From the NCBI GenBank assembly GCA_029565465.1, contig JAKQOD010000081.1, forward strand, positions 1-45,654: a stretch of 45,654 nucleotides of DNA, read 5' to 3'. Source of the DNA: Deltaproteobacteria bacterium. Its GTDB lineage: Bacteria > Myxococcota_A > Polyangia > Haliangiales > Haliangiaceae. The position numbers and the translations under genes are program-made. Below, piece by piece: positions 8,907 through 28,942 of this stretch. Positions within the stretch are counted from its first letter, which is position 1; the number at the start of each line of letters is the position of its first letter. The notes beneath the pieces were generated by a model. The model was not told where the DNA came from, ran no database searches, and was given only the letters and a program-made list of their open reading frames with translations.

Positions 8907-9446
8907 CTAGCGTCGACGAGCGAGCTTGCGTTGCAAAGATCTGCGATGCAGCCCAAGCGCCACCGCAGCACGCGAAATGTTGTTATCGCAAGCGACCATA
9001 ACCCGGTCGATGTGCTCCCATTCAACATCATCGAGGGTTGGCACCGTCGGCCGCGGCGGCGTGCGCGCAGCGCGCGGCTCATGCTCCAATGCATGCACAA
9101 TTTCTTTGATGTCGGCGGGCTTGGTCAAGTAGTGGCTAGCACCCGAGCGCACAGCATCAAGTGCCGTCGCGATGCTGCCAAATCCGGTGAGGACCACAAT
9201 CCTGGTCGAGCTATCGATCGTGTGTAAACGCCGTACCACGTGCAAGCCCATCATGCGCGGCATGCGCAAATCGACGATGGCGCAATCGGGCGGTGCGCTG
9301 GTTGCTGCAAACAGTGCGGCTTCGCCATCGGCAAAGCCCGTTGCTGCATAGTCGCGTTCGTTGAGGGCTTGCACGAGCCGATCGCGAAAACGATCTTCGT
9401 CGTCGATTACAAAAACGGTGCGAGCAGCTTCGGGCAGTTCATTCAT
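8907..9446 (-). CDS. regA: RegA/PrrA/ActR-like response regulator
   Basis: This 179-residue two-domain regulator has a receiver domain with the acidic pair Asp15-Asp16, phosphoacceptor Asp59 (AIVDLRMP), Thr87 and Lys109 (HYLTKP). A Pro-rich linker leads to a Fis-type helix-turn-helix at about residues 138-179, VEWEHIDRV then ISRAAVALGLHRRSLQRKLARR. This matches the compact RegA/PrrA/ActR family, which controls respiration and redox metabolism in response to quinone or oxygen state. Its ATG overlaps the stop of the upstream histidine kinase by four bases (ATGA), so translation is coupled. The next genes downstream encode the bd-like oxidase pair, a likely target. Confidence 0.88.
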   Translation of the reverse strand: MNELPEAARTVFVIDDEDRFRDRLVQALNERDYAATGFADGEAALFAATSAPPDCAIVDLRMPRMMGLHVVRRLHTIDSSTRIVVLTGFGSIATALDAVRSGASHYLTKPADIKEIVHALEHEPRAARTPPRPTVPTLDDVEWEHIDRVMVACDNNISRAAVALGLHRRSLQRKLARRR

Positions 9447-10735
9447 AGAGCAGCTTTGAAGTTAAGATTGTGTGCGATGGCCAGATCAACCTGCGTGCCA
9501 CCCTGAGGTCTTACCGTAATTTCAAGATGTCCACCTAGCTGTGTTGCAAGGGTCCGCGCGAGGTAGAGGCCTAAGCCTAAGCCGCCGGTTTCATGTTTGG
9601 TTGAAATAAATGGCGTTCCGATCTGCAGCAGCGTCGTGGGTGCTATCCCTGGTCCACGATCGCGAACGCAGAAGTGCACAAGTTCATCAACAAAAATGTC
9701 GAGTTCCACTGCAGCAGTGACACCGATTTGCGCTTGTGCCTCGAATGCATTGCGGACCAAGTTATTGATCGTTTGCGCCAAAGTTTGCACGGGCGCGACG
9801 CAATCCAGCTCGCCATTGTTGCCAGCATAGGAAATTGTGAGGGCAGCTCGCAGTTGGGAGGGCAATTGTTGTTGCGCGATTGCAACCACGGTGGCCGCGG
9901 TTGTGGCGACCGGCATCTCGCCCATTTGTTCGCCAGTACGGGACGACAGCATTGCCAAGATGTCGCGACAACGCATCGCCTCCTCGAAGATCAGGGTTGC
10001 ATCGTCGCGTAGCATGGCCGTTGCAGCACCTTGTTCAAGCCGCGTACAAAGTTCTTGTGCAGCAAGCGCAATCGTTGCCAGCGGCGATCCAAGCTCGTGC
10101 GCAGCGTTACCAGCGAACGTCGAAAGCATCGCGAGTCGCTCATTTTGGTACTGCAATTGTGCAGCGGCTTCGAGCTTGCGGTCCCGCGCACGGATCGCAT
10201 AGGCGATTTGACGCACGGTATGTGCCACGCTGACAGCGGCTCCAGCATATAGCAACCACATCCACAACTCGGCCCGAACGCGTTCGCTCTCAAGTGGCCC
10301 GACCGCAGCTTTAACAGGCATGTAAAGCAGGATGCCAAAAACGACAATGCTCACTAGCGCAACCAGCCAGACCTGCGCGGTTTCAAGCAACAACGCAGCA
10401 ACCGCCACTTCAACCAGCAAAAAGATCGAAAAAGGATGGGCCCCACCCCCGACCGCCGCCAGCAGTGTCGCTAGCACAACAACATCTGACACCACAATTG
10501 TCAGCGTGAGATGCGCGGATCGATAGCGATTAGCTAGCACGGTAATCGTGACGTTGCTGACGAGCGTGTAAGCGGCCAATACCGCGAGCGGCCACACAGG
10601 GCTCGCAGCGGCTAGCGCACCGTCGACAAAAGCCAAGGTTACCAGTTGGCCAACGACCATGCCCAAACGCAAACGGACAACCCACGCAATTTCTTTTCGC
10701 GGCAGCAGGCGTTCGAAGAAGTCCGCAAGCGTCAT
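9443..10735 (-). CDS. regB: RegB/PrrB-like redox sensor histidine kinase
   Basis: From the ATG at 10735 the protein has 430 residues. The start is favoured over the longer frame from 10765 because AAAGGA lies four bases upstream. About six membrane helices come first, with GGGAHPF between two of them, matching the quinone-sensing GG..NPF loop of RegB. The dimerisation/phosphoacceptor helix reads AAHELGSPLATIAL (His213), a RegB-type H-box. The RCRDIL segment resembles the redox box containing the reactive Cys of RegB. The ATPase domain has an N-box (NNLVRNAFEA), DRGPGIAP and GGLGLGLYLA. All residues needed for activity appear present. It should sense quinone-pool or thiol redox state and phosphorylate the partner regulator. 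Confidence 0.88.
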   Translation of the reverse strand: MTLADFFERLLPRKEIAWVVRLRLGMVVGQLVTLAFVDGALAAASPVWPLAVLAAYTLVSNVTITVLANRYRSAHLTLTIVVSDVVVLATLLAAVGGGAHPFSIFLLVEVAVAALLLETAQVWLVALVSIVVFGILLYMPVKAAVGPLESERVRAELWMWLLYAGAAVSVAHTVRQIAYAIRARDRKLEAAAQLQYQNERLAMLSTFAGNAAHELGSPLATIALAAQELCTRLEQGAATAMLRDDATLIFEEAMRCRDILAMLSSRTGEQMGEMPVATTAATVVAIAQQQLPSQLRAALTISYAGNNGELDCVAPVQTLAQTINNLVRNAFEAQAQIGVTAAVELDIFVDELVHFCVRDRGPGIAPTTLLQIGTPFISTKHETGGLGLGLYLARTLATQLGGHLEITVRPQGGTQVDLAIAHNLNFKAAL

Positions 10736-10739
10736 GGCG

Positions 10740-10745
10740 TCCTTT
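10740..10745 (-). promoter_or_regulatory. Ribosome binding site deciding the regB-like start
   Basis: On the minus strand AAAGGA lies four bases before the ATG at 10735. It selects this start over the in-frame codon at 10765, which has no such motif. Confidence 0.6.
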
Positions 10746-10794
10746 AGCCTAAAGCGCCTTTGCAAACTAGGCCCTTGACGAATTTTACGGTTGC

Positions 10795-11646
10795 CTAGTC
10801 CGCTGCGACCAACGCCGCTTCGGCAGCCTGTGTTGCCAACGCGATAGTGCTGCGATTCATGACGGCGAGCCGATCAAGGCTGCGACTGGCGCGATGAAAC
10901 GCTTGTTTCGAAACTTGCAAGTCACCCGAAAACGCTTCATCCAAGTCGACGACTAAGTACAAGATGTGCGCAATGCTCCCGGCCATCGCAGCCGTGATCA
11001 AAGCATGCATGCTCATGCGATCAACCGGCAACAAGTACATTGAGCCGATGAGAATACCAGCGCCGCTAAACAATAAGATCTTAAGCGCTATCGGCAATCT
11101 GGTACGAGCCGCAACTAAACGCAGCGTGCGCAACTCATTGAGATCGTTGAAGCGGGAAACCACTTCGCCAAAAACTTCACTGTCACACGTGCTTGAGCCG
11201 CAACCAACGATTGCCAGCCAAACATCGTCGAGCAAGTGCCCGGTTTTTTCCATCACGGCGTCATCGCTTTGGGCCATCGCATCCCACTCTTGGTGAATCA
11301 CGGCATCAAGATATGCGCGTAGCGATTCCATCACTGCAGCGTGCCGCTCATGCGACAATCCGCCAACGGTTCGATACACATCAACGATGGCTGACGCTTC
11401 CCGCGCAACGTAACCACGAGCTTCGTTGAACTGCCCCCAGACCACGTAGACTACAAACGCCAACAGCACGGCGTAGATGCCGCCGACAGTCTGCAGATAG
11501 TTGCCGACTGAATCGCCGGACTCGCGTAACACGCTGACCGGCAGCAATTCACGCGCTACAAACAGCCCCGCCATAGCCGCCGCCGTCACGCCAGCAACAG
11601 TTGGCGTCAACGACAGAAACGTGCGAAACGCGCGACGAATAGCCAT
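10795..11646 (-). CDS. DUF4239-like membrane protein
   Basis: The 283-residue protein has two N-terminal helices (about residues 12-36 and 50-70) including GGIYAVLLAFVVYVVWGQF. A long helical cytoplasmic section follows, then two more helices at about 190-235. The pattern of an early YAVLLAFVVYVVW helix followed by EARGYVAREASAIVDVYRT matches DUF4239, a family with bestrophin-like topology and no settled function. The ATG begins two bases after the stop of the heparinase-like gene, so the two are translated from one message. No catalytic motif is seen. A role in ion flow is only a guess from the fold. Confidence 0.7.
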   Translation of the reverse strand: MAIRRAFRTFLSLTPTVAGVTAAAMAGLFVARELLPVSVLRESGDSVGNYLQTVGGIYAVLLAFVVYVVWGQFNEARGYVAREASAIVDVYRTVGGLSHERHAAVMESLRAYLDAVIHQEWDAMAQSDDAVMEKTGHLLDDVWLAIVGCGSSTCDSEVFGEVVSRFNDLNELRTLRLVAARTRLPIALKILLFSGAGILIGSMYLLPVDRMSMHALITAAMAGSIAHILYLVVDLDEAFSGDLQVSKQAFHRASRSLDRLAVMNRSTIALATQAAEAALVAAD

Positions 11647-11648
11647 CG

Positions 11649-13619
11649 TTACTTCGGCAACGTATCGACGCCTGCAGTGAGCGCCGTGTCAGTGTTACGG
11701 CCATTGCGCGAGATCAGCAAGCTGCCACCCACGGCGGTGCCACCAAACCGCACGGTCGCCGTGCCACCGTCGGCAAACGTGAGCGCAACGCCGCGCTTAT
11801 CGCCGCTATCGCTCAACGTCGCCGTGCCGACATCGCCGTCGATCCAAATCACATGGAGGAACTGGTTGTTACCGCCTGACACAGTCGCATCAAGCCGCGA
11901 GCCCTTCATGAAATCGCTGTCGCTAGTTTGCGCATACACCGACGACACGGCGTTATCTGGCAACAGGCGCTGCGCCGTGAGCTTGTGGCCAGCCGCCATC
12001 ATGCTGGCTGAGTTGCCAGCGATCGTCGGCACTTCCGGCATGTTCAACTGCCACACTTGTTGCGTGCCGGCTTTGGTGTTTACACGGTCGAACACCACCA
12101 ATGCATTGGGTTCGATGAAAACGATTTCGCGTTCCATTTTGCTGATCGCAGCGTTGCCTTTGTAGGCAGGCGTCAGGTCGGCGGCCGTATGCAACCACCC
12201 GTCACCGCGGTGCAATGCCGTAAGCGTCGAAACCGTTCCGTACTGCTGGGTCACATCTTCGCCATCAGCCACCACGCGCACGATGTTGTGATACTTGGTG
12301 TCTTGCGGGATGCCCGAATGCGAATCGATAATTGGATCGTACGCCAACCAACCGTCTTTGTAGATCAAGAAGTTGCCTTGGTCTTGATGCGCATGCGACT
12401 CGGTGTACGCGCCGGCCGAGAAGTTCACCCAGGTTGCATCTTTGTCCCAGCTGGTACGCGTGTACACTTGGCCAATGCCTGGCGCGTAGTGCGAGCGACC
12501 AAGGTTGGTCAGCGGTGCCGCCTTCAGATCCGGCGCCGACGTTAACAACTCGTGCACAAAGTTAAACGGGCTGACCATCTCGGTTACCGACGATGCTGCC
12601 AACAACGTCTTTGCCGGCCCAGCAGCAGCATCGGTTTGATAGCGTGACATCAGCTCAAGCATGTAATGCCGATGATAATCGTAGAGCGATGCTGTTGAGT
12701 CGCGAGCGTGGTCGCCGGTCGGCGCCAAGCGATCGAGCGTAGGCACGATTTGATGGATGTTGGTGCGCAGCGACTCGCGTGCATGATCAGTTAGTACGCT
12801 GATGTCTTCGCCGGTCGAACCTTGCCAAAAGTCGTACAGCCAAAACAGTTCCTTCATCGACACGCCATAGCCTGTGCCTTCGCGCGAACCGCCACCGGCG
12901 AGGTCAGCGGTGAACTGCGGGATCAACTGGCTGCCGATCTTGGTGTCACGAAACATCGTGATCCATTCGTCACCGCTGGCGATTTCGCCGTGAGCGCCGA
13001 GGCCAAGCAGCATCGTGGCGCGCAAAAAGGAGTAGTAGTAGTTGTTCGACGGATTATCGATCGACCAACCGGACCAATCGAAAACTTTGCCGCCCCATTC
13101 GGCCCGGTCGTGATGCCAGACGTTCCATACCGCGTGATCGGCTAGTTCCAACCACCGCTTCTTCTGCGACGCAGAAACCTGATCAAAACACCAATCATAC
13201 GTCAGCATGATATCGCCGACGGTTTCACCGACGTAGAGATAACTGTCGCGTGCAAGTTCAGGCCGGCCACCGTCCGCAATCAATTTCTCTTCGCCAGCGA
13301 CGATCTCATCGACCTTTTTCACTGCAGCCGTGCAGTATTTGGCGTCACCCGTGATCTGGCTCGCTAGCGCTGCGTACCAACCTTGAAACAAGTACACATC
13401 ATTACCACCCAACCAACCATCAACCATTTTCAAAAAGCGGGTGGCCTCAGGCCGCGCCGCTTGCACTGCGGCTACCAAGCGCTCTTTGTTCCGAGGCAAA
13501 TAGATCCGCGGATGATTTTCTTCGAGCACCGGGTCGCCGCCGCCACCGCCACCGCATCCCGCACTTGCAATCAAGGCGGCCCCAGACACCAGTGCCGCCA
13601 ATCGTAGTTGTCCAAACAT
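11649..13619 (-). CDS. Heparinase II/III-like secreted polysaccharide lyase (lipoprotein)
   Basis: The 656-residue protein begins with a signal peptide ending at Cys22, followed by a Gly run, so it is probably lipid-anchored. Residues about 60-380 form a helical alpha/alpha toroid typical of polysaccharide lyases. The family signature of the heparinase II/III-like beta-sandwich lies near residues 405-420 and reads ESHAHQDQGNFLIYKDGW. The remainder is beta-rich, with VVFDRVNTKAG and similar strands. Such enzymes cut uronate-containing polymers (heparin, alginate, oligo-alginate) by elimination. The substrate here is unknown. The lipobox is imperfect (SAGC, Ser at -3). Its partner downstream is the DUF4239 protein. 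Confidence 0.8.
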   Translation of the reverse strand: MFGQLRLAALVSGAALIASAGCGGGGGGDPVLEENHPRIYLPRNKERLVAAVQAARPEATRFLKMVDGWLGGNDVYLFQGWYAALASQITGDAKYCTAAVKKVDEIVAGEEKLIADGGRPELARDSYLYVGETVGDIMLTYDWCFDQVSASQKKRWLELADHAVWNVWHHDRAEWGGKVFDWSGWSIDNPSNNYYYSFLRATMLLGLGAHGEIASGDEWITMFRDTKIGSQLIPQFTADLAGGGSREGTGYGVSMKELFWLYDFWQGSTGEDISVLTDHARESLRTNIHQIVPTLDRLAPTGDHARDSTASLYDYHRHYMLELMSRYQTDAAAGPAKTLLAASSVTEMVSPFNFVHELLTSAPDLKAAPLTNLGRSHYAPGIGQVYTRTSWDKDATWVNFSAGAYTESHAHQDQGNFLIYKDGWLAYDPIIDSHSGIPQDTKYHNIVRVVADGEDVTQQYGTVSTLTALHRGDGWLHTAADLTPAYKGNAAISKMEREIVFIEPNALVVFDRVNTKAGTQQVWQLNMPEVPTIAGNSASMMAAGHKLTAQRLLPDNAVSSVYAQTSDSDFMKGSRLDATVSGGNNQFLHVIWIDGDVGTATLSDSGDKRGVALTFADGGTATVRFGGTAVGGSLLISRNGRNTDTALTAGVDTLPK

Positions 13620-13727
13620 GTCGCGTATTTTGCCTTGTTACACCGACGAGACCAACCTCGAGATCCGCTTAAGTGCAGCACAAACGCAGCCCCACGTCAG
13701 GCAATGTAGGCAAGCCACCCACCAAAC

Positions 13728-13758
13728 AAAAAAGGTACCCGTTTTGCAACGAGTACCT
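13728..13758 (-). terminator. Rho-independent terminator of the giant gene
   Basis: Read on the minus strand, an 11-pair stem forms from AGGTAC, one T-G wobble and CGTT on one side, and AACG, G and GTACCT on the other. It closes a GCAA tetraloop. The stem (13733-13758) is followed at once by a run of T (13728-13732). It lies about 25 bases after the TAA of the 3,722-residue frame. This is a textbook intrinsic terminator and separates that gene from the heparinase gene. Confidence 0.85.
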
Positions 13759-13784
13759 GCCTGCAAAGCTAAGGCTGGCAGCGC

Positions 13785-24953
<11,169 letters not shown>

Positions 24954-25117
24954 AACTTAAATTTTCGCGTGGAAATCGGCAGCGCGACAAGTTCTAGACG
25001 GGGCGAGTTGGGGTAGCCCGCGCTTTATTTGCCGTTTGCGACATACATAAGTCACAAACTGCAGACTATTGAACGTTTTTCGTCGGGAAACGGTGCTTAC
25101 GGGGCTAGGATTATTTC
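24954..25117 (-). promoter_or_regulatory. Intergenic region upstream of the giant gene
   Basis: These 164 bases between the MFS stop and the giant gene start hold no gene. They are AT-richer than their surroundings near the start codon (AAAATTTAAGTT before the ATG). No consensus ribosome binding site or terminator was recognised. A promoter for the giant gene is expected here because that gene is long and separately terminated. Confidence 0.3.
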
Positions 25118-26758
25118 TTACTTCTTGCCCTTTGCACCTGGGCGCGCATTCCAAAGCGTCAGCGCAAGCACCAAGCCAACCAGCGCAACTGGAATCATCG
25201 CGATTGGCCACATGCGCCAGTTGTCGACGTTGTGCGCTTCAGGTGAGCCTTTGCTTGGCAGCGTGGCACCGTAAAAGAATGACTGTGATGCACTGCCGAG
25301 ATAAACGAAGCCATCGATCAAGCCGGTTGCAACCCCGGCGTTCTTTTTGCCACCGAAGTCTTGGCTCGCAACGCCCGACAACATGCCGTGCACGCCGATA
25401 ATCGCCATCGCCATAAATGCGATGACCCAACTCACCGCGACAGGCATGCCGAGCATCGGCAAAATGAGACACGCGCCAGCCAACATGATCATGTAGAGGA
25501 AGGCGGCAACGGGCGCGCGTCGATTTCCAAACAAGTGGTCTGAGATCACACCCGCGAAGATGCCGCCAGTGATGCCTGCGATGCATGACACCATGCCCCA
25601 GTGCTCATAGACAAAACTATCCATGCCGCCGATGCCTTTAGCAAAGTCGCGGTACCACTTTAAGATGCCTTGGCGTAGGAAGCCTGAGCACAACTCGATC
25701 AAGGCGATGATGATAATGAAACGATTTGTCATCATCCGCTTGATCACAGCGACGGCAGATTCCTTGACGTCAGCCTGACCACTCGACGCGTCCTGCGGAT
25801 CAAAATCAACTAAGCCCGCTTGGCCTGGTGTGTCGCGCACCCATTTGAAACACAGCACCCAAAACACCGCGAGAATGATCGCCGGCGTCAAAAACAGCCA
25901 CGGAGCAGGCGTGCCGGTCTTCACTGCAGTGCCGCTGGTCATCGCCGCAATTCGAGTGCCCCAGTCGTATGCGAAGTATAGGCCTAACGAAATTAGAATG
26001 CCGAAAATTCCGCCGAAGGTGCCGCGTTCCTTAATGTGAAACCAGGACGCGTTTACTTTCACAATCGAAACGGCGCCGAAGCTTTGAAAATACATATTGA
26101 CGCAAAATAAAACGGTGAGCATCGTGACGCTTGGCGTTGTCCCGCTGAGCATCATCACACCGATCACAGCATTGGTCCCGAGAGCGCCAGCAGCAGCAAT
26201 CAGAATCGTAGTCCGACCGCCCCAACGATCCGTCAATGGCCCGTTAAGCAAAAACGAAACGCCGTATACCACCGAGCCCCAGCCGTCGAGCGTGCCAAAG
26301 TCCTTGCCATCAAGTGCGCCGATGTCTTTGAACGTCACAAAGTTATAGCGCGCCATGTACAAGAACGCGTACGTCAATCCGAGCGGCAGCCAGTTGTACA
26401 CGCGGCGCTGTAGAAACGCAGGGGTGTGACCAACGTCGACTTTTGGAAGTCGCTTGATCACAAGAATGATCACGATGAGTAGAATTGCCAGCGGCAAACC
26501 TTCTTCATAGATCGGCTTGGGAGCTTTGGCTTTCGCTAGCGGCTTTGTGGGTTTCGCCGCAGGCGCAGCCGCGGCCGAACCCGATCCCGCCGCAACCACC
26601 GGGGCGGCGGCCGAACCAGCACCGGCAGCGGCCACCGGCGCAACGGGTTCCGCACCGGAGCCAGAACCGGCCCCCGAGCCTTGCCCATATGCAGGCAGCG
26701 CGACGCTAATCAGCAGCGCAAATAGGATGACGCAACGACGTAGCCAAGCTGCAATCAT
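25118..26758 (-). CDS. MFS transporter of the organophosphate:phosphate antiporter type with added signal peptide
   Basis: The preferred start is the ATG at 26758 (546 residues), which begins a clear cleavable signal peptide (RRCVILFALLISVALPAYGQ). A low-complexity Gly/Ser/Ala/Pro segment of about 60 residues follows, then one helix and a standard 12-helix MFS core. The core has YMARYNFVTF near its first helix and GPLTDRWGGRTT as the loop 2-3 motif. Later, GILKWYRDFAKGIGG and SGVASQDFGGKKNAGVATG resemble GlpT/UhpT family members. These exchange sugar or glycerol phosphates for phosphate in the inner membrane. The N-terminal signal and linker are unusual, since GlpT-type proteins start directly with the core. 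The substrate is not certain. Confidence 0.82.
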   Translation of the reverse strand: MIAAWLRRCVILFALLISVALPAYGQGSGAGSGSGAEPVAPVAAAGAGSAAAPVVAAGSGSAAAAPAAKPTKPLAKAKAPKPIYEEGLPLAILLIVIILVIKRLPKVDVGHTPAFLQRRVYNWLPLGLTYAFLYMARYNFVTFKDIGALDGKDFGTLDGWGSVVYGVSFLLNGPLTDRWGGRTTILIAAAGALGTNAVIGVMMLSGTTPSVTMLTVLFCVNMYFQSFGAVSIVKVNASWFHIKERGTFGGIFGILISLGLYFAYDWGTRIAAMTSGTAVKTGTPAPWLFLTPAIILAVFWVLCFKWVRDTPGQAGLVDFDPQDASSGQADVKESAVAVIKRMMTNRFIIIIALIELCSGFLRQGILKWYRDFAKGIGGMDSFVYEHWGMVSCIAGITGGIFAGVISDHLFGNRRAPVAAFLYMIMLAGACLILPMLGMPVAVSWVIAFMAMAIIGVHGMLSGVASQDFGGKKNAGVATGLIDGFVYLGSASQSFFYGATLPSKGSPEAHNVDNWRMWPIAMIPVALVGLVLALTLWNARPGAKGKK

Positions 26759-26890
26759 GGCGCTGGGTGTGCCACGAACCACAATCCACTGTCACCACAA
26801 AATCTCTGCATTTTTCGAACGTTGCGAGTTTGTTGCATGCGCATGCGCGACTCAGGGAATCGGTTGGCATCTCTGCTACTGTAGGCTCAC

Positions 26891-27751
26891 ATGTACAAGG
26901 TTCTGATTCTCATAGGCGCGAGCCTAACTACGGCGGGTTGCAAGGGCGAGAAGTCAGGCGCAACGCCCGGCCCAGGATCGGCACCGACGCCCGCCACGCC
27001 AGCGGCCCCCATGACCTGCGTTTTCGTCGGTGATGTAAAATCCGCCTGTCTCGATACCGCAGCGGTAGCCAAGTGGCCACGGGTCGACTCCTTGGTCCCA
27101 CCCGAATCGCGCCGCATGGGCACGTGGAAAACCATCTCGGTGCAAACCACCACCGGCCGCGGCGCCGACCTCAACCAACCAGCCGACGTTTACCCCGACA
27201 TGGTGCTCGCATTTTTCCCTGGCAGCGACGGCAATCCGGCGCTCGGCATGTTTGATTTGGTCGAGTTGGCCAACCATGGCCGCCCGAAGTGGCAGCAGCC
27301 TGGCGTACGCGAAATCCACATTATGGCGGCCACGGGCGGCGGGCGCGGTGAAAACGAAGACGGCCGCGGCCCGGCCGATCCAGCTGCGTTATCGTTGAAG
27401 TTTACCAACGCAGGCAAAGCTTCCGAACTGACCGGCCCTGCCCTGTTGGCGCTCGCACGCGAAGCCCAGCCCGGTGACGATGGCGAAGCCAAAGGCTGGG
27501 CGTTATTGACCCTGCTCAAAGCAGGCAATGTGCCGCTGCCGACGGAAAAACCTGGCAAACGCTACCTCCTGACCGACGCCGCAGGGATGAATTTGACACT
27601 AGAGCCAAGTGATTTCAGCGAAACCTCCGTGCCATTTGTCAAACTCAACAAGCAAGGTGCCCTGCGGTTTTGGGTGTTCAAGAAAAAGGGCGAAGGCTGG
27701 ACAAAGGGCGCAGATCTTCGTGGCCTAACCTCCGTACAAGTGCTGAACTAA
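26891..27751 (+). CDS. Lipoprotein of unknown function
   Basis: The 286-residue protein has a signal peptide ending in TTAGC (Cys17) and a Pro/Ala/Thr spacer to residue 41. The mature domain has no motif I recognise; it contains a conserved-looking FVGDVKSACLD segment and a C-terminal beta-rich part. Lys follows the lipidated Cys. It lies six bases before the flippase-like gene, so the two are probably co-transcribed. It is divergent from the MFS gene, with about 130 bp between starts for both promoters. Confidence 0.7.
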   Translation: MYKVLILIGASLTTAGCKGEKSGATPGPGSAPTPATPAAPMTCVFVGDVKSACLDTAAVAKWPRVDSLVPPESRRMGTWKTISVQTTTGRGADLNQPADVYPDMVLAFFPGSDGNPALGMFDLVELANHGRPKWQQPGVREIHIMAATGGGRGENEDGRGPADPAALSLKFTNAGKASELTGPALLALAREAQPGDDGEAKGWALLTLLKAGNVPLPTEKPGKRYLLTDAAGMNLTLEPSDFSETSVPFVKLNKQGALRFWVFKKKGEGWTKGADLRGLTSVQVLN

Positions 27752-27757
27752 CTGCCG

Positions 27758-28912
27758 ATGTCCGCGCCGAATCCCGAGCTTGCTGCAGCCGAGCGCCCGA
27801 CGTGGGCGCGATGGCTGACATTTGGCTCGTTGGCGTTAGCGTCGGTAGCGTTGGTGCTCACGGTCCACCATGTTGGGCTGCACGAACTCATGCGGCGCCT
27901 TGGCAAAATTGGCCCTTGGTTTGGGCTGATTTTGCTGATGGAAATGGTGGTTACGGGATTCGACTCGCTTGGCTTGCGTTACTTTCTGCGCGCAGGAGGC
28001 CGCGCCGTGTCGTGGTCGCGTGCGCTGCTAGCCCACGTCGCAGGCAAAGCTATCAACATCGTCACACCGTCGGGCAGCCTTGGCGACGTTGTGAAATTTT
28101 CGATGCTGGTGGAACACCGGGATAAAACCAGTGCCGCGGCGGCCGTGCTTTCGTACAACCTTTCGCACGCTGGCGTCGAGCTGGTGCGGTTAGGCATTGG
28201 TGCACCACTGGGCGCCTTGATCTTGCCGTTGCCCATGAAGTTTCGCATCAGCCTGATGGTCGCCGGGTTCGTAGCGTTATTTTTGGTGCTGATGCTGGTG
28301 GTGTGGATTCGCGCCGGCTTAGCAGTGTCAGCCGTGCGCTTTGCCCGGCGCTTGCACTTGGTTAGCGAAGCACGCGTCGAAAAGTGGCGCATGACGCTGG
28401 AGCGCATCGACATTACGTTGGCGGGCGAGACCCCCGACGCACGCATCTATCAACGCCGTGGATTTTTCGCCATCGTTGGCTCGAACTTGCCTGGCGTGGT
28501 GACCACGGCAGTCTTGCTGCACGCACTCGGCTTGCCGCTCACCGTCGGCAATGTGGCAGTGATCGTCGCGATTGCGCCCGCGATTGGCTGGGTTTCGAGT
28601 GTCGTACCGTTCGGCATCGGCGTCTCCGAAGCCTTGAACTTGGCACTGTTTGCAGCATTGGGCCTATCACCTGCCGACGGCGTCACGCTTGCCATCGCCA
28701 AGCGCAGCATGCAGCTGGTGTACGCTGCCATTGGGCTCACACTCACATTAACCAGCGAGTCGGTACGTGAAGCCCGCCGCGCTCGGCTCCGCAATGCATT
28801 GCTGACCGCGCCTGCTGGCATCCCGACAATCCATAGTGGCGGTACCGGCACCTCGCCATCCCCTTTGGCACCTGCCGCAACTGCGACAACGAGCCCAGCC
28901 TCAGAAACCTGA
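27758..28912 (+). CDS. Lysylphosphatidylglycerol synthase-like integral membrane protein
   Basis: The 384-residue protein has seven to nine helices and fits the UPF0104/LPG-synthase transmembrane family (flippase-like domain). Typical marks are GKAINIVTPSGSLGDVVKFSML after the third helix and APAIGWVSSVVPFGIGVSEAL in the second half. It lacks the soluble aminoacyl-transferase domain of MprF, so lipid transport or flipping is more likely than lysyl transfer. The C-terminal 40 residues are a Ser/Thr/Pro/Ala-rich tail without structure. It starts six bases after the preceding lipoprotein gene. Confidence 0.82.
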   Translation: MSAPNPELAAAERPTWARWLTFGSLALASVALVLTVHHVGLHELMRRLGKIGPWFGLILLMEMVVTGFDSLGLRYFLRAGGRAVSWSRALLAHVAGKAINIVTPSGSLGDVVKFSMLVEHRDKTSAAAAVLSYNLSHAGVELVRLGIGAPLGALILPLPMKFRISLMVAGFVALFLVLMLVVWIRAGLAVSAVRFARRLHLVSEARVEKWRMTLERIDITLAGETPDARIYQRRGFFAIVGSNLPGVVTTAVLLHALGLPLTVGNVAVIVAIAPAIGWVSSVVPFGIGVSEALNLALFAALGLSPADGVTLAIAKRSMQLVYAAIGLTLTLTSESVREARRARLRNALLTAPAGIPTIHSGGTGTSPSPLAPAATATTSPASET

Positions 28913-28942
28913 CGGCGCTTGGTGGATTTGTTACGATGAACC

